A stretch of 64,000 bases of DNA from Endomychus coccineus (GCA_958510875.1 OY294069.1:179410868-179474867); one strand, 5' to 3'; positions 1-10,179 are shown, numbered from the stretch's first letter. Notes: generated by a model from the letters alone, not told the origin. Numbers and translations: made by a program.

Positions 1-187
1 TAAAATTTAAATTAAATTGAAATTAATATTATAATTAAAATTGAATTGAAATTAATATTAAAATTAAACTTAAATTGAAATTAATATTAAAATTAAAATT
101 AAAATTAAATCGAAATTAATATTAAAATTAAAGATTAAATTGAAATTAATATTAAAATTAAAATTAAATTGAAATAAATATTAAAAT
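1..187. repeat. AT-rich low-complexity array
   Basis: The window opens inside a run of short A/T words such as AAATTGAAATTAATATTA repeated irregularly at about 12-30 bp spacing, with occasional G or C. It has no coding potential. A sister array with the same words lies at 2575-2766. It stops abruptly at the start of a hAT transposase remnant. The left end lies outside the window. Confidence 0.85.
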
Positions 188-189
188 CA

Positions 190-845
190 AAATTGAATGG
201 AAAGCAACGCCCTCTTACCGAATTACAAAATAGCGAATGGCTGTGGAAGTTAGCATTCTATGTCGATTTGACAAAACATGAACGAACTGAATTTGAAATT
301 GCAAGGAGAAAACCAGCTTCTCCCTGATTTGTACACTAATATCAAATCGTTCCGGCAGAAAATAATACTGTTACAATCACAATTACGTGAAATATGTTTC
401 ACATATTTTAAAACATGTGAAATATTCAGCCACACTACTGAGACTGCGTTTTCCGTCGATTTTGCAATCGAAGCTTTGAATGCATTGAAAATTTTGATAC
501 TCGATTCTTAGACTCGATCCTTTTGATGCTGACATTGAAACCATGGCCCCGGAACTTCAAATGGAAATATTTGATTTACAGTTCAATGATATAATTAAGA
601 ACAAATATTGAAACTCGTCTTTGTTAAAATTTTATAAGTCTTCCACTGGTACAATTTGATAATTTGCATAAATTTGCTCGTGACCTATCTTCTGTTTTTG
701 GTACTACTTGTGTTAGAAAACATTCTCCAAAATGAACTACACAGAGAATGTTTACAGATCTAAGTTAACCGATGAACATCTTAAATCTCTTTCAATAATT
801 GGCCCACATTCCACAACTACAAACTATTGTCAGTGAAAAATCACA
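190..845 (+). pseudogene. hAT transposase C-terminal remnant (GTF2IRD2/ZBED-like type)
   Basis: Translated in pieces, this stretch gives hallmarks of the hAT transposases that are usually annotated in insects as GTF2IRD2-like. First comes LAFYVDLTKH, then after a small frameshift near 278 NELNLKLQGENQLLPDLY (open frame 278-511). After another frameshift come APELQMEIFDLQ near 545-590 and a dimerisation-region remnant near 690-790 with GTTCV, YRSKLTDEHLKSL. The order matches the C-terminal half of the family. Frameshifts, stops and the missing N-terminus show it is dead. No terminal inverted repeat was found directly at its ends. The family call rests on remembered family motifs, not on a search. 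Confidence 0.7.
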
Positions 846-987
846 ATTACATAAATCTCATTAGTATTCTATATGGTATAATGTTCATATTTTTATGTGT
901 TTATATGTTATAATGTTTATAATGTTATTATAATTTTAAATAGAAAACAATATATATTTGTGTCATTAATGCTATTTCTCATTTCAG

Positions 988-2006
988 TAAGTAGATTTCT
1001 ATCTCCAATAAAGGCCAGATGTCCATCGCACATCACTTTCGATCAAATAAAGGCCGTTTTATGCTATATGGAAGTAAGAAATCACTTGATTGAACTGAAC
1101 ATCAAGTACAAAGAATTCGAAGATTTTCCTTACGGCGTAGCTACAACCTACGAGCCGTGCGAAGATGAAAATTCCAACCTGGATCGACCTTTAACTATCT
1201 GCGTCAAACTGGAAACCGAGGAAAATGCGAAGAAGGAACACGAGGTCGATCGACAATTCTCGGACAGAATGAGTTCTCCGCCTAGACCGAGCTCTTCGGT
1301 GAAATTAGAGCCGTTCGATGGTTCGTTAACGTCTGAAATTAAAATTGAAGATTTGACGGAACATGAAAGCAATCATATTGGCTTACAGTTCGATAGTTTG
1401 GGTGTTGCGAAGAAGGAACACGAGGTCGATCGACAATTCTCGGACATAATGAGTTCTCCGCCTAGACCGAGCTCTTCGGTGAAATTAGAGCCGTTCGATG
1501 GTTCGTTAACGTCTGAAATTAAAATTGAAGATTTGACGGAACATGAAAGCAATCATATTGGCTTACAGTTTGATAGTTTGGGTGTCCCAGAAGATGAAAT
1601 AGACGAAGCGAGTCCAAATTTAAGAGCGAACAGCTCCGATAGCGTGGAAATTCTCGATACTGCCGAAGATATCGTTATACTCAGCGACGAAGAGAATGAT
1701 CGCGTTGACCAAGAGGTGAACAGAGGTGAAGAGCACGCTAGGTTCGAGCCACCTATGAAAAAGGGCAAATTCGGACGTGGAAACGTGGTGAAAAGTTCGG
1801 CAAAGAGCGCGAAATGCGATTCTCAAAACGTCGTTCGAAATGAATTCTCGCAAATCCAAGTTTCGCGAAGTGCTCAAACTCAAAAAAATTACAATTTTGG
1901 TGTGTTCGGTAATAATAATAGTGGTATTTCGGTGAACGTCTGTTCTAATAGTGCGAAAAAAATAAAATATGTACCGCCCTGGTTTGTAGCTAAACGAATC
2001 AATTGA
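988..2006 (+). CDS. Acidic protein with repeated SUMO-type motifs, probable terminal exon
   Basis: A long frame is open from 897 to the TGA at 2004-2006 (369 codons). The N-terminal 30 codons are low-complexity, and a polypyrimidine stretch ending in TTTCAG at 982-987 is a good splice acceptor, so the real exon probably starts at 988 and earlier exons lie upstream or are missing. The first internal Met is at 1068. The coding part is much less AT-rich than its surroundings. Numbered from 897, the protein has five PsiKxE SUMO-attachment consensus sites (VKLE at about 103, 135, 195; IKIE at about 148, 208), two beta-type SUMO-interaction-like patches (VEIL at 250, IVIL at 259 followed by SDEEND), and a basic tail ending near VPPWFVAKRIN. 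Residues 111-170 and 171-230 are a near-perfect tandem duplication. An AATAAA lies at about 2108. No domain recognised. A nuclear SUMO-pathway client is inference only. Confidence 0.6.
1227..1586 (+). repeat. In-frame 180-bp tandem duplication inside the coding exon
   Basis: Copies 1227-1406 and 1407-1586 are each exactly 180 bp (60 codons). By eye they differ at only three positions: G/T at 1267/1447 (Arg to Ile), one silent C/T in the Asp codon of the FDSLG segment, and the last base. Reading frame is kept. Each copy carries one VKLE and one IKIE motif. Such identity means a recent duplication or gene conversion, or possibly an assembly artefact. Confidence 0.93.
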
Positions 2007-2230
2007 TGTATTTCTATGTATATTTTTCTCATTAAGCCGTGTTTATTTATTTCCAAAACAATTATCTCTATTTATACATGCTGTGCTATGTTTTTTTAGT
2101 ATAAAATTAATAAAAATTTGTTTATTTTCTCTTTTTTGTTTTATTGTACAAAATCTGGACGAGTGTATCCAAGGATAAAGGTAAATTACATTATATACAG
2201 GTAAGGCAGTTGAATAATAACGCCCTAGAC

Positions 2231-2320
2231 CAGGAATCTTCAAACTTTCCAGCCATAGGGCCATATTGTTTACTCCAGTAAGTTTCAAGGGCCAAAACCG
2301 TTTTAATTTTCCTGCCATTA
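2231..2320 (+). mobile_element. hAT-like terminus fragment
   Basis: The segment starts CAGGAATCTTCAAACTTTCC and continues with a GGGCCATATTG-type stretch, the usual form of hAT ends (CAGGGNTCTCAAACTTTNC followed by GGGCC). It points to the right. No partner end or 8-bp target duplication was found, so the extent is uncertain. Confidence 0.4.
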
Positions 2321-2511
2321 TCTATAATTTCTAAACAAGTCGCCGAGTACTCGCCCTGAGAAAGCATACGCTGAAATAGGTAGTGGTAGTAGCATTTATC
2401 GCTAACAAATAGCGTTAGTAGTACTTTCGAAAGCGCAGTAACAATGAAACATTCGTTGTTTCAAGAAAGTTTTGGTGTATTCCGTTGACTTGTAGATGGC
2501 AGTAATTGGAG

Positions 2512-2545
2512 TATAAAAAGGCTTACGGCGCGAACGCGAGTCAGT
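2512..2545 (+). promoter_or_regulatory. Core promoter: TATA box plus arthropod initiator
   Basis: TATAAAAAG starts at 2512 and TCAGT, the arthropod initiator consensus, lies at 2541-2545, putting the initiator A 31 bp downstream of the first T. This is the standard spacing. The stretch between is GC-rich (GGCGCGAACGCGAG). No coding frame follows; the AT-rich array starts about 30 bp later. It may be a promoter inside an LTR or another mobile element. Confidence 0.5.
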
Positions 2546-2574
2546 ACGCCTAGGGAAGGCCAAGGAAGTTAGGA

Positions 2575-2766
2575 TTAAATTCAAATACAAAATCATATTC
2601 AAATTAACGTTGAAATTGAAGTTGAAATCAAATTGAAATAAAAATTAGTATCGGAATTGAAATTAAATTAAAATTAATATTGAAATTGAAGTTCAAGTTG
2701 AAATTAAACTAAAATTAACTTCAAATTCAAATTGACATTGAAATTAAAAATGAAATTGAGATTGAA
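2575..2766. repeat. AT-rich low-complexity array, second block
   Basis: Same word set as 1-187 (AAATTGAAATT, AAATTAATATT, GAAGTTGAAATT). It runs directly into a mariner transposase C-terminal fragment at about 2768, just as the first block runs into a hAT transposase fragment. Confidence 0.85.
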
Positions 2767-2767
2767 A

Positions 2768-3120
2768 TCAGCCTGGCCACCTAGGTCACCGGATCTTAAT
2801 CCGCTAGACTTTTACGTTTGGGGCACTATTAAAGATAAAGTCTACACTAATCTCGTATTAACAAGGGAAGATTTAGTTTTGAGAATTCAGCAAGCCTGCA
2901 GTGCTGTGGGGCTCCCCTTAGGACGGAGAACCAACCTCACGGAGGAGGGGTTTTAGTCGGTAAGAATCCGGCAGCCGGGGTCACGGGCACCCGAGGCGTC
3001 TATGCAAGATTTCCCCTCCTCTACGCAAAAAAAAAGCCTGCAATGATATGCGGCAAAATCCGCATGAAGTATCTGCTGCAGTAAATGCGTCGAGTAGATG
3101 TCGAAGATGTATTACCTTTA
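2768..3120 (+). pseudogene. Mariner-like transposase C-terminus, interrupted
   Basis: The translation WPPRSPDLNPLDFYVWG (2775-2825) is the third catalytic-Asp block of mariner/IS630-type transposases, followed by TIKDKVYTNLVLTREDL and RIQQAC. The frame is then broken by a 133-bp insertion and resumes after 3043 with NDMRQNPHEVSAAVNASS, which is the normal continuation up to RCRRCI. Only the last quarter of the protein is left; the left edge is the AT-rich array. It is of the same general type as the transposases at 14792-15875 and 20837-21280. Confidence 0.8.
2892..3042 (+). mobile_element. Short retroinsertion with A-tail and 9-bp target duplication
   Basis: A GC-rich 133-bp segment (2901-3033) ends in a run of A and is bracketed by the direct repeat AAGCCTGCA at 2892-2900 and 3034-3042. 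It includes GGTCACGGGCACCCGAGG and reads like the 3' end of a LINE or a SINE. Taking it out restores the mariner reading frame exactly (RIQQAC to NDMRQ), so the borders are secure. The family of origin was not recognised. Confidence 0.85.
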
Positions 3121-3267
3121 ATTATCTTTGATTTTGTTATTGTTGTAAGTCACTAATTAAATTTCTTATTTCCCTTTTTGTTTAATTGTTTTTCAGAAAT
3201 CATCAAATCATCAATTTGTTGTAAATTGAACAAAGATTCTAGAAATAATTTTTGCTTCTAAAAAAAT

Positions 3268-3328
3268 CAGTGGCGTACTATATTTTTTATGAAAAATAGC
3301 CGATGATGTGTCTGTGAGCACGCCACTG
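3268..3328. repeat. 61-bp segment with 9-bp inverted ends (CAGTGGCGT)
   Basis: CAGTGGCGT at 3268 and ACGCCACTG ending at 3328 are perfect inverted repeats of the hAT-like CAGTGGCG form also seen at 17594. The flanking 8-mers do not match, so it may be a tiny hAT relic or a hairpin in the mariner 3' region. Confidence 0.4.
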
Positions 3329-3530
3329 GTGGAAGTAAAATAATATTTTTTACGTGAAAAGATGTATTTAAATTATCTAATCAAACGTGCCAAATTTCAT
3401 TTAAATATCTAAAGTAGTTTCAAAAATCTTATTAAATCTGTTTTTTTTATAAAAATTTCCGTACCCTGTATCTTTGTAACGAAGCATTTTTCGAATATGG
3501 TTTATAGTACAAACTGATATTATTTTGTTG

Positions 3531-4620
3531 TTATCTGTCTGCCTGTAAAGTTTCCGCTTCCAAAACTGGACCACCTGTATATATAAATAGCAACATTTTT
3601 CTACATTGGAGGTTTTCTCTCACTACGCTATGAAGATCACTTCTGAAAACCAGTTTTTCGCGCAAATACACAGGCTGAGATTGTGCTAGGATTTGATGAG
3701 TTAACACTGTTAAATTGTATCGATAGATAGGTGCAACCCTCAACCACTGAAGTTCTCTAATTTTATGAGTTATATGGTCATAATTCCTCAAGCCAAAATA
3801 AAACTGCAACAGCTTTTCTGTATCTTCTGCAGCCGGTTCCTGCAGATAACGTCAAGACACGTAAAGTATACTACCAAACAATAATTAATTATAGACAAAA
3901 CTAAAAAAAAACTAAAGTTAATTATGAGAAAGTTTTGATACTGCAACCTTAACACGATATACGATCTTTTGACCAAATGGGATACTTGAGCTCGGAAACG
4001 AAGATTGTCACCAAAACCCACACCCAGTATTTTGGCGCTACCAACGAACGGAAGCTGTCTACCATCGATAAAAATATGTAGACTCGATTTAATCGTCTTT
4101 TCAACTTCGCAGGACAAAAGCACTTAACAGAATATTTATCACAATTCAAACTCAAGCTATGTCTCGCAGCATATGCCGAAACAGACTCCAAATCATCAAT
4201 TAACATCTAGCCTGCATTTACCAAGAATCTATGTTCAAAAGTGTGACAAATCTGCGTGTCGTCCGCATAAGATTGAACTGTTGAGCACCCTACAGATTCA
4301 CATATGTAAAAGGTGTAAATTTAGAAGAGAAGGGGACCAAGAATGGGCCCCTGCGGTACGCCAGATGTAACATAGGCATACAACCCTTTGCAACCTACCA
4401 CTTGAATGAGACTCAAAAAATGCGACCGCCTGCTGATCGAAACCCAGAAAAGACAACTTTGCGCAAAGCAATCCATTGTCCAAACAATCAAAGACCTTAG
4501 AGGAGTCTAGAAGTATCAAAGCAGTACTGAGACCTGAGTCACGACTTCTAACAATATGTCGACCAAATTTAGTAAAGCAGTTGTTGTACTAGAAACCCTG
4601 AAACCAGACTGAGATGACGG
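3531..4620 (-). pseudogene. Jockey/CR1-type LINE reverse transcriptase remnant
   Basis: Read on the minus strand from about 4620 down, pieces of a non-LTR reverse transcriptase appear in order. First SGFRV with a Thr-rich stretch, then ILLDSSKVFDCLDNGLLCAK (the F/Y-x-KAFD block), a degraded GVPQG-type block near 4350, ESVSAYAARHSLSLNCDK near 4150, GSAKILGVGFGDNLRF near 4010, and a C-terminal stretch IRELQWLRVAPIYRYNLTVL near 3700. The catalytic YADD is not seen intact. Several frameshifts and stops make it inactive. No LINE endonuclease and no 3' tail were identified. Confidence 0.75.
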
Positions 4621-4889
4621 AAGTATATTATTTCACGACCATGATAACTGTTATCAGTTGTTAATAAAACCAACGTTATATTTTCAGCTTCACTGATTCG
4701 TGGGGTTACTATCACAACCGATGGCATAAATAATTTGCACGATTTTTGATTCGTTTGGACGCAAGCGCTTTTGACGGAAACGTGCGGAAAATCTACAGCA
4801 AGATTTTCAAGTGTCGAATTTAGAAAACGTGCAGTCGTCGATGTATCGGATCGCAGACGGGAAGGCACAACGTGTTTCAGTAACATCAA

Positions 4890-5930
4890 ACTAAGTAGCG
4901 CCGCGTATCATGCTTTCAGTTAATTAGTTTCAGGTAACTTAGTTTGAAATTTGACCGACCCACGTGCCTACGTAATTCAACACTAGATTAATTTCAATGT
5001 CTTGAGTAAATAATATAAATATTTACTTCTATTTTCGTACTGTTGTTTACTTATTCAGTTTGTGTTTCACATCATAATGTATGTGTGTACGATTCGTTTT
5101 CCCGCGATGCGTGATTAATAACACGGATTCGCGTTTGTGATCGGATTACTGATTATTTCCAGATCCTTCAGGTGAGTAATTTTCCTATATCCAGTGAATA
5201 GGCACATTCTGCACGTATATCTATAGATTTAATTCGATTATATGATAGTAGTTGCAGTTGGATAAAAGTCACAATTAATGTCAAGGTAATTGGCACCTGG
5301 TATTCAAATACTCTTACTCTCATCTAACTCTCTATTAGTAACAAACCGTTGAAAGTATATGCAAAAAAACTCTTGAACACAAATTTTCATCAGCAGTGAA
5401 CCATGATTGAATAGAAAAGCATAAATCGTTTTCATTCCCGGCTATATGACCTAAAATAATTATATTTTATTAGTACGTAAGGCATAATATAATGGATGTA
5501 CAATTTAATATGTTTTAAATAGAAAACACATTAAAATCAAATGATTAGAGAAAAAATGAGTTCTAAAATAAGAAGTAATATATAATCACCTGAGACAACG
5601 AGCCAAAGAATATTTTTGAACCGAGTATAGTCTGTCCACGATAAGAAAGGAATGACGCCCAAAAACATAACAGTTCCATATTTTGAAAATAAAGACGTAT
5701 TGTAAAAGTTGTGTAGACCGGGGGCTAGTGACACATTTTGGTTGTGATTTTAGTCAGTATGCCTTTAAGAGGGTAGTAGAATGCGGAGTTCATGATCATG
5801 ATAATGCAGCAATGAAGGTGTGATCCTGAGGTCTTCAATGGAAAGTGTTTCTCCATTTGGTCGTAAACTATACCTTCTGGTACTAATAATTAGTTTGCGA
5901 CAGGTCTGCCTGTGCGTGATTATATGAAAA
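4890..5930. other. No gene seen
   Basis: AT-rich DNA with only short chance frames, for example a 65-codon minus frame at 5537-5734 with hydrophobic ends. Nothing recognised. Confidence 0.5.
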
Positions 5931-6172
5931 AATACGTGTGGCACTCGGATAGCATTTTTTCTCAACTTATGCAATTATAATTATTTATTTTTTTTAATTT
6001 ATGCAGTATTTTTTTTTCTTTGATATTAATTCAAGTTACACTTTTTGAGCGTGTGACCGATAAGAAAAAAAAATTTTTCTCTTATGGAATAAATGAGAAG
6101 TTAATATCGTTTAAAATATTTTTATTATCTTACCATACATGTAGGTTATTCAGGAATTTGTTATCATTGAAA

Positions 6173-6856
6173 CTATAGGTTTATGGTAACTGAATAACTG
6201 AAATAAGAGACATAAGTTTGAGACTTGATATCCTCTAAATATCTGGAAAATACCGCGTCAATGGTGGTCCCATATTTTGTTGTGGATTCTTGTGGATCAT
6301 TATTCATTTTCAAATTCAATTTTTCCGAAAGAAAAGTTGTCAACCGCTCTGACTTTTCATCAGCGGAGTTGATGTTGAAATCGCCAGCCAAGATAAGTGG
6401 AAATTCATTACCATTTGTACCAAGTATTTTCGACCCTTCTTCAGTGTACTCCAGTAAAGTGCGATGAATAAAATGCTCTACCTCGTCCAATTTTGGATTC
6501 GGAGAAATGTGAATTGCTACCATGACTATGTGTAGGCCATTTCTAAGTTTGCATGAGCACGCACAAATATCTCCAACAAATGAGCGTCTAACATTAACAT
6601 CGTTAACGTGTGCAATATTTATTTCAATATTCGGAGTCATAATATTAGTAACATTATCATTATTTAGGTAAATAGCTACCCCACCTTCTGGAACAGTGTC
6701 TCGTTTGAATTGAACAATACAATTGAAATTAGGTATTTCAATCGGATTATCAGGCGCCATGCAAGTTTCGGTAAGAAGTAACACATTTGTTTGTCTCGTA
6801 ACTGAATCTTGTAAATCGTATTTGTGACTATTTAGACTTTGGCAATTGAAAGTCAT
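6173..6856 (-). pseudogene. Helentron endonuclease-like (EEP fold) frame
   Basis: A 227-codon open frame resembling the exonuclease/endonuclease/phosphatase fold: MTFNCQSLNSHKYDL at the start (the N-terminal Asn block), VLLLTET (catalytic Glu), GGVAIYL, VMVAIHISPNPK (the Y-x-P-like strand), and FPLILAGDFNINSADEKSE with the GDFN motif. The final SDH block is not evident, and the protein ends at FSYSVTINL, so it looks truncated or frameshifted near the C-terminus. It sits right after the helicase end with only a stop and short linker between, which fits a Helentron polyprotein split by mutation. It would have acted in element mobilisation. LINE endonucleases share the fold, but the helicase neighbour favours Helentron. 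Confidence 0.7.
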
Positions 6857-6892
6857 TATTGAAATGCCATTTCTGTTACTAATGAAATCTTA

Positions 6893-7079
6893 GACACTTT
6901 GAGCTGTCGTCTGTACACTATTTAAAGGCAGTCTTTTGAATTCTTGCAACAAAGATGCAGCCGATGCAGCTTGCCTTCGATTATTATAAAACTTGAATGT
7001 AGAATTATCGTTTTTTGTCGTGATATACAATTTTTCAATATTAGTCACCCGAGAGAGCGCAACATAAACGAGTTCCTGT
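6893..7079 (-). pseudogene. Helitron/PIF1 helicase C-terminal end
   Basis: Minus-strand translation gives QELVYVALSRVTNIEKLYI, the superfamily 1 helicase motif VI (VYVALSRV) with its normal continuation, then FKFYNNRRQAASAASLLQEF and a stop just upstream of the endonuclease frame. It starts right at the border with the terminal repeat at about 7080, so everything before motif VI has been deleted. Helicase of this class unwinds DNA during rolling-circle-like transposition. Confidence 0.75.
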
Positions 7080-7429
7080 TATTTTTCGTTACGGAATTTC
7101 TTGATTCGGTCGTCGCGCTCAAAGCCCGCGATAAAAGCTATATGCAATATATGCAATAGCTTAATAGAAACAGGTACTCTCAGGTCTCTGCTACGCGGGT
7201 CTAACGTATAAACTCTAACTGACGCGTAGCGAGCTCCTAGAGGCATATGTCAAAATGATTTCGTTCGTAGCTAATTACATAGGACGTCTGGAGTTCATGC
7301 AATTATGTTTTTAGATAATTCGAACCTTCTAATTTCGTTAGGCCACGTGAAAATCACGGAGTCTAAAGCGCTAGAGTGTTATAACATTCGTATAAAATAG
7401 CGAAATTTCTCACTTTTAGGTCTTACATT

Positions 7430-7502
7430 ATTTCTCGTTACGGAATTTCTTGATTCGGTCGCCGCGGTCAAAGCCCGCGATAAAAGCTATATGCAATAGC
7501 TT
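7430..7502 (+). repeat. Extra copy of the Helentron right-end repeat
   Basis: TATTTCTCGTTACGGAATTT through AAAGCTATATGCAATAGC repeats the segment at 7078-7162 and again at 16840-16910, all in the same direction. The 270 bp between the first two copies (7163-7429) hold nothing I recognise. The pair may mark a second, truncated element beside the first. Confidence 0.75.
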
Positions 7503-7754
7503 AAAAACGGAGAATATACCTACCTGATTATTAAGAAAAAGTTTACTGTGTTTATATTTACCAATTTCTGAGTATTCTGGGTTATCTAAAAGTCTAGCTT
7601 TATTTAGGATATGTAAGATTTCACAATTATGATTAAATTTTATTTTGGGCCTGTCTCTAACAAATGTGTGGTACAATGATGGTCAGGTTTGTGATTTCTG
7701 TAACCCCTAGAATCTTCACCTACTCTACTAGAGAAACACCTACCACGTTGACCT

Positions 7755-8290
7755 AAAAAATTGATTATTACGGACTACGTGGACCAATATACAGATACCT
7801 TGGAAATAGACACCAAGTTGTAGATTGCAAAGTAGAGTGGTCTACAAGAGAAAAAGTGGAGCTGGGTGTACCGCAGGGCTCAATTTTGGGCCCAATTTTG
7901 TTCATTCTCTACATAAACGACCTTATGTATAATGTTAAATCGGTAACAATGTGTGTACTGACTGACGACAGCACTCTAGTTAACAATGCAAAAACACGAC
8001 AAGAATTGAAGAATAAATCTGATACTTCTCTTGAGGACGCAGTTGTCTGGTTTGAGGATAACGACTTTATACTGAATACAGATAAGACGCAGAACTATAT
8101 CTTCAGTTTGAAAAAACTATCCGAACCAGCCAGTATAAAGTTACTTGGTTTAACATTGGAAAATACACTCAAATGGACATTACATATCCGTCAAACAACA
8201 TGGAATGCTAGATAATTTGGCTAATCTGTCATCAAGAGATATTACGAAAATCTTTCACATTGGGACCACGCTTCTGCTAATAATTGTATT
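7755..8290 (+). pseudogene. LINE reverse transcriptase fragment
   Basis: The frame at 7856-8215 starts with ELGVPQGSILGPILFILYIN, the GxPQGS-LGP block of non-LTR reverse transcriptases. It continues with CVLTDDSTLV, where the catalytic YADD has decayed to LTDD, then WFEDNDFILNTDKTQ and SIKLLGLTLENTLKW, the LG-x-D block. A few codons upstream (VVDCKVEWS) also fit. Both sides are lost. Clade uncertain, jockey-like by motif style. Confidence 0.8.
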
Positions 8291-8489
8291 CGAATAGTTA
8301 TTCTTATAATTTCTCGTAAATAGATACAAAGTTGTCTTTGTTTTAGTATTGTCTTCGTAACTTATTCAGTGGACGAGTATGTTTAAATGAATTCTAAAAT
8401 TTACTTCATTTTGTAGTTTGCTTTATTTCCTACATTTTATTATGTTATATTACGGTGACAAACATAAAGTTTCATCAAATATTCAACTG

Positions 8490-9012
8490 GTGCAAGTCTC
8501 GCTCAGGATATAAAAATTGCTATATACAATGTTTTGCATAAGTACAAGCTTTTCCAGTGCCTCAATTATATAAAAATGCCGATGTAGAATGGTCGTTGTA
8601 TAACCGAGTGGAACAAATTCGAGAGGAAGGCATAGTGTTTTCAAGAGATAATAGCTTTTCTGCGGTATGAAAATATCTAATTATACCCTGAAGTACACTT
8701 GAGAAAAGTTCGGTTAAAATTAAAATTCCCAGCTGGACAATTTGAAGCTAATCAAGTTTCAATTTGAGATTTCGTCGTACCAACCATAATAAATGCAAGT
8801 ATCGATTTAGTGGGACAACTATCCATAAAAAGTGTCGTTCCATCTGTGCTGAATTAATGGATAACACGATTAAATTAATCCAGCGATTAGATATATTACC
8901 ATTTCGACCAATTTCTATTTCTGTTAAGCTATTTATGTATGATATGGGTATTGGTATTAGTTGTGATGGTAGCGAGCTTAATAAAAAGTTCAATGCACAT
9001 AACCGGATACCC
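8490..9012 (+). pseudogene. Possible HORMA-domain-like remnant
   Basis: The frame 8764-9015 contains TTIHKKCRSICAELMDNTI followed by LIQRLDILP and ISISVKLFMYDMGI. This recalls the end of HORMA domains (helix, L-x-x-LP, then the KL-x-YYD strand) as in Mad2 and HORMAD proteins. Upstream, other frames give EWSLYNRVEQIREEGIVF and similar stretches with frame changes and stops, so a continuous protein cannot be made. It could be a pseudogene or retrocopy, or a chance likeness. No introns or poly-A tail were made out. Confidence 0.3.
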
Positions 9013-9284
9013 TAGAGTTTAATGCAAACAAAACTGAAGCTTGCGTCCAATCTAGGAAGGTGGATCTCACAATCTCTAAGATGATGTCAGGTACATCTAT
9101 TCCTATGAAGCCTTGCACATTCATGCTCGCGATCACCACCAACAACAACAACCTCTCATGGAATGATCATGTTAACTCCAATGCGAAAACCGTTACACAA
9201 AAACTTGGTTTTCTATTCCGTACCAAGAGCTACTTCACATCCCAGCAGCGCCGCATAATCTACAAAACACATATTATTAAGTAA
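9013..9284 (+). pseudogene. LINE reverse transcriptase C-terminal fragment
   Basis: ACVQSRK, GTSIPMKP, then NNNLSWNDHVNSNAKTV and TQKLGFLFRTKSYFTSQQRR, ending YKTHI. This is the stretch after the catalytic site in jockey-like LINEs (LG-x-x-D-x-LSW-x-H, KLGFL). It joins directly to a second LINE piece at 9285 that belongs earlier in a reverse transcriptase, so the two are separate insertions or a rearrangement. Confidence 0.75.
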
Positions 9285-10175
9285 ATTGGAAATGCATGGT
9301 GTGAGGGGAATAGTACTGAGCCTCTTCAGATCATACCTATCAAATCGCTACCAGCATGTAATTAGCAAAGATAAATTGGAAAATCTAGTTAGATCAGACA
9401 AGTTGGAAATACACAAGGGAGTACCGCAGGGGCAGGTGTTGGGGCCTCTTTTGTATGTAGTATATACAAATGACTTACCTCATCATCTGCTGGAAAATTC
9501 TGAACAGTTTGCTGATGACACCTCGAATACACTTTCAGTTTCTCCGTCTGATGCACTTGACGTGAAGGTTTTTGAAACTCTTTCAAAGCAAATAGTTGGT
9601 TCTCTGTAAATAATTTAAAAACGGACTGTGACAAAACACGCTTAGTGCAATTTAGTTATCAATAAAACAAGGAAATTATACTTAACAACTCTGTAGACAC
9701 CCTCAAATCTGTGCGAAATTATTCTTTTCTGGGTATTATCATTGATTCAGGACTTGACTGGTCCATGCAGATTGACAAAGTGACGAAATCTCTATCAAGA
9801 CATTGTTTTGCCCTGAGAACTATTTCAGTACTAGTAAATATTCAAGCCTCCAGGATTGCATATCATGCTTATGTCCAATCTACTCTAAAATATGGAATAG
9901 TTTTATGGAGGCAATTCGGGCGACGGTCAGAGGGTGTTCGCTCTTCAAAAAAGATGTGTTCTAACCTCCAAACCTTCAAGGAGGATTCGAATGTCTCCTT
10001 TTCAAATATCCCACCGTCAGGATCAAAATGTTCTCCGAACATCATAGGTTCACGAGAGATGTGTAGTCAAAGTAATTTAAAAAAATCTCAGATGGTTTCG
10101 CAAGATCTGTGTTCCCTTACTGTAGGGGATATCAGCAAGGGAGTCTTGATGACCTCCCAAATTAAAACATGTTAG
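9285..10175 (+). pseudogene. LINE reverse transcriptase fragment (RT core to C-terminus)
   Basis: Open frame 9286-9609 gives GVRGIVLSLFRSYLSNRYQ, then HKGVPQGQVLGPLLYVVYTN and EQFADDTSNTL, with FADD as the catalytic pair. After a frameshift near 9610 the frame at 9711-10175 gives SFLGIIIDSGLDWSMQI and AYHAYVQSTLKYGIVLW, then a shift at WGNSG and a tail with NLQTFK. The order is that of an intact RT, but it is broken by at least three shifts. The NLQTFK tail matches the tails at 28549 and 34480. Confidence 0.8.
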
Positions 10176-10179
10176 CTTG

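Larger units (their letters stand above)
5933..7162 (-). mobile_element. Helentron-class Helitron, 3' portion with both short ends
   Basis: The minus strand carries the end of the helicase followed by an endonuclease-like frame, the gene order of Helentrons (Helitrons with a C-terminal endonuclease). The left end has ACGTGTGGCACTCGG at 5933 and the right end carries GCGATAAAAGCTATATGC before 7162. A 482-bp derivative at 16429-16910 shares both ends and the adjoining sequence, which supports the limits. Compared with that derivative this copy has lost a GC-rich bit just inside its left end, including the AGCTATTGCATA repeat. The Rep domain and most of the helicase are absent. Confidence 0.7.
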
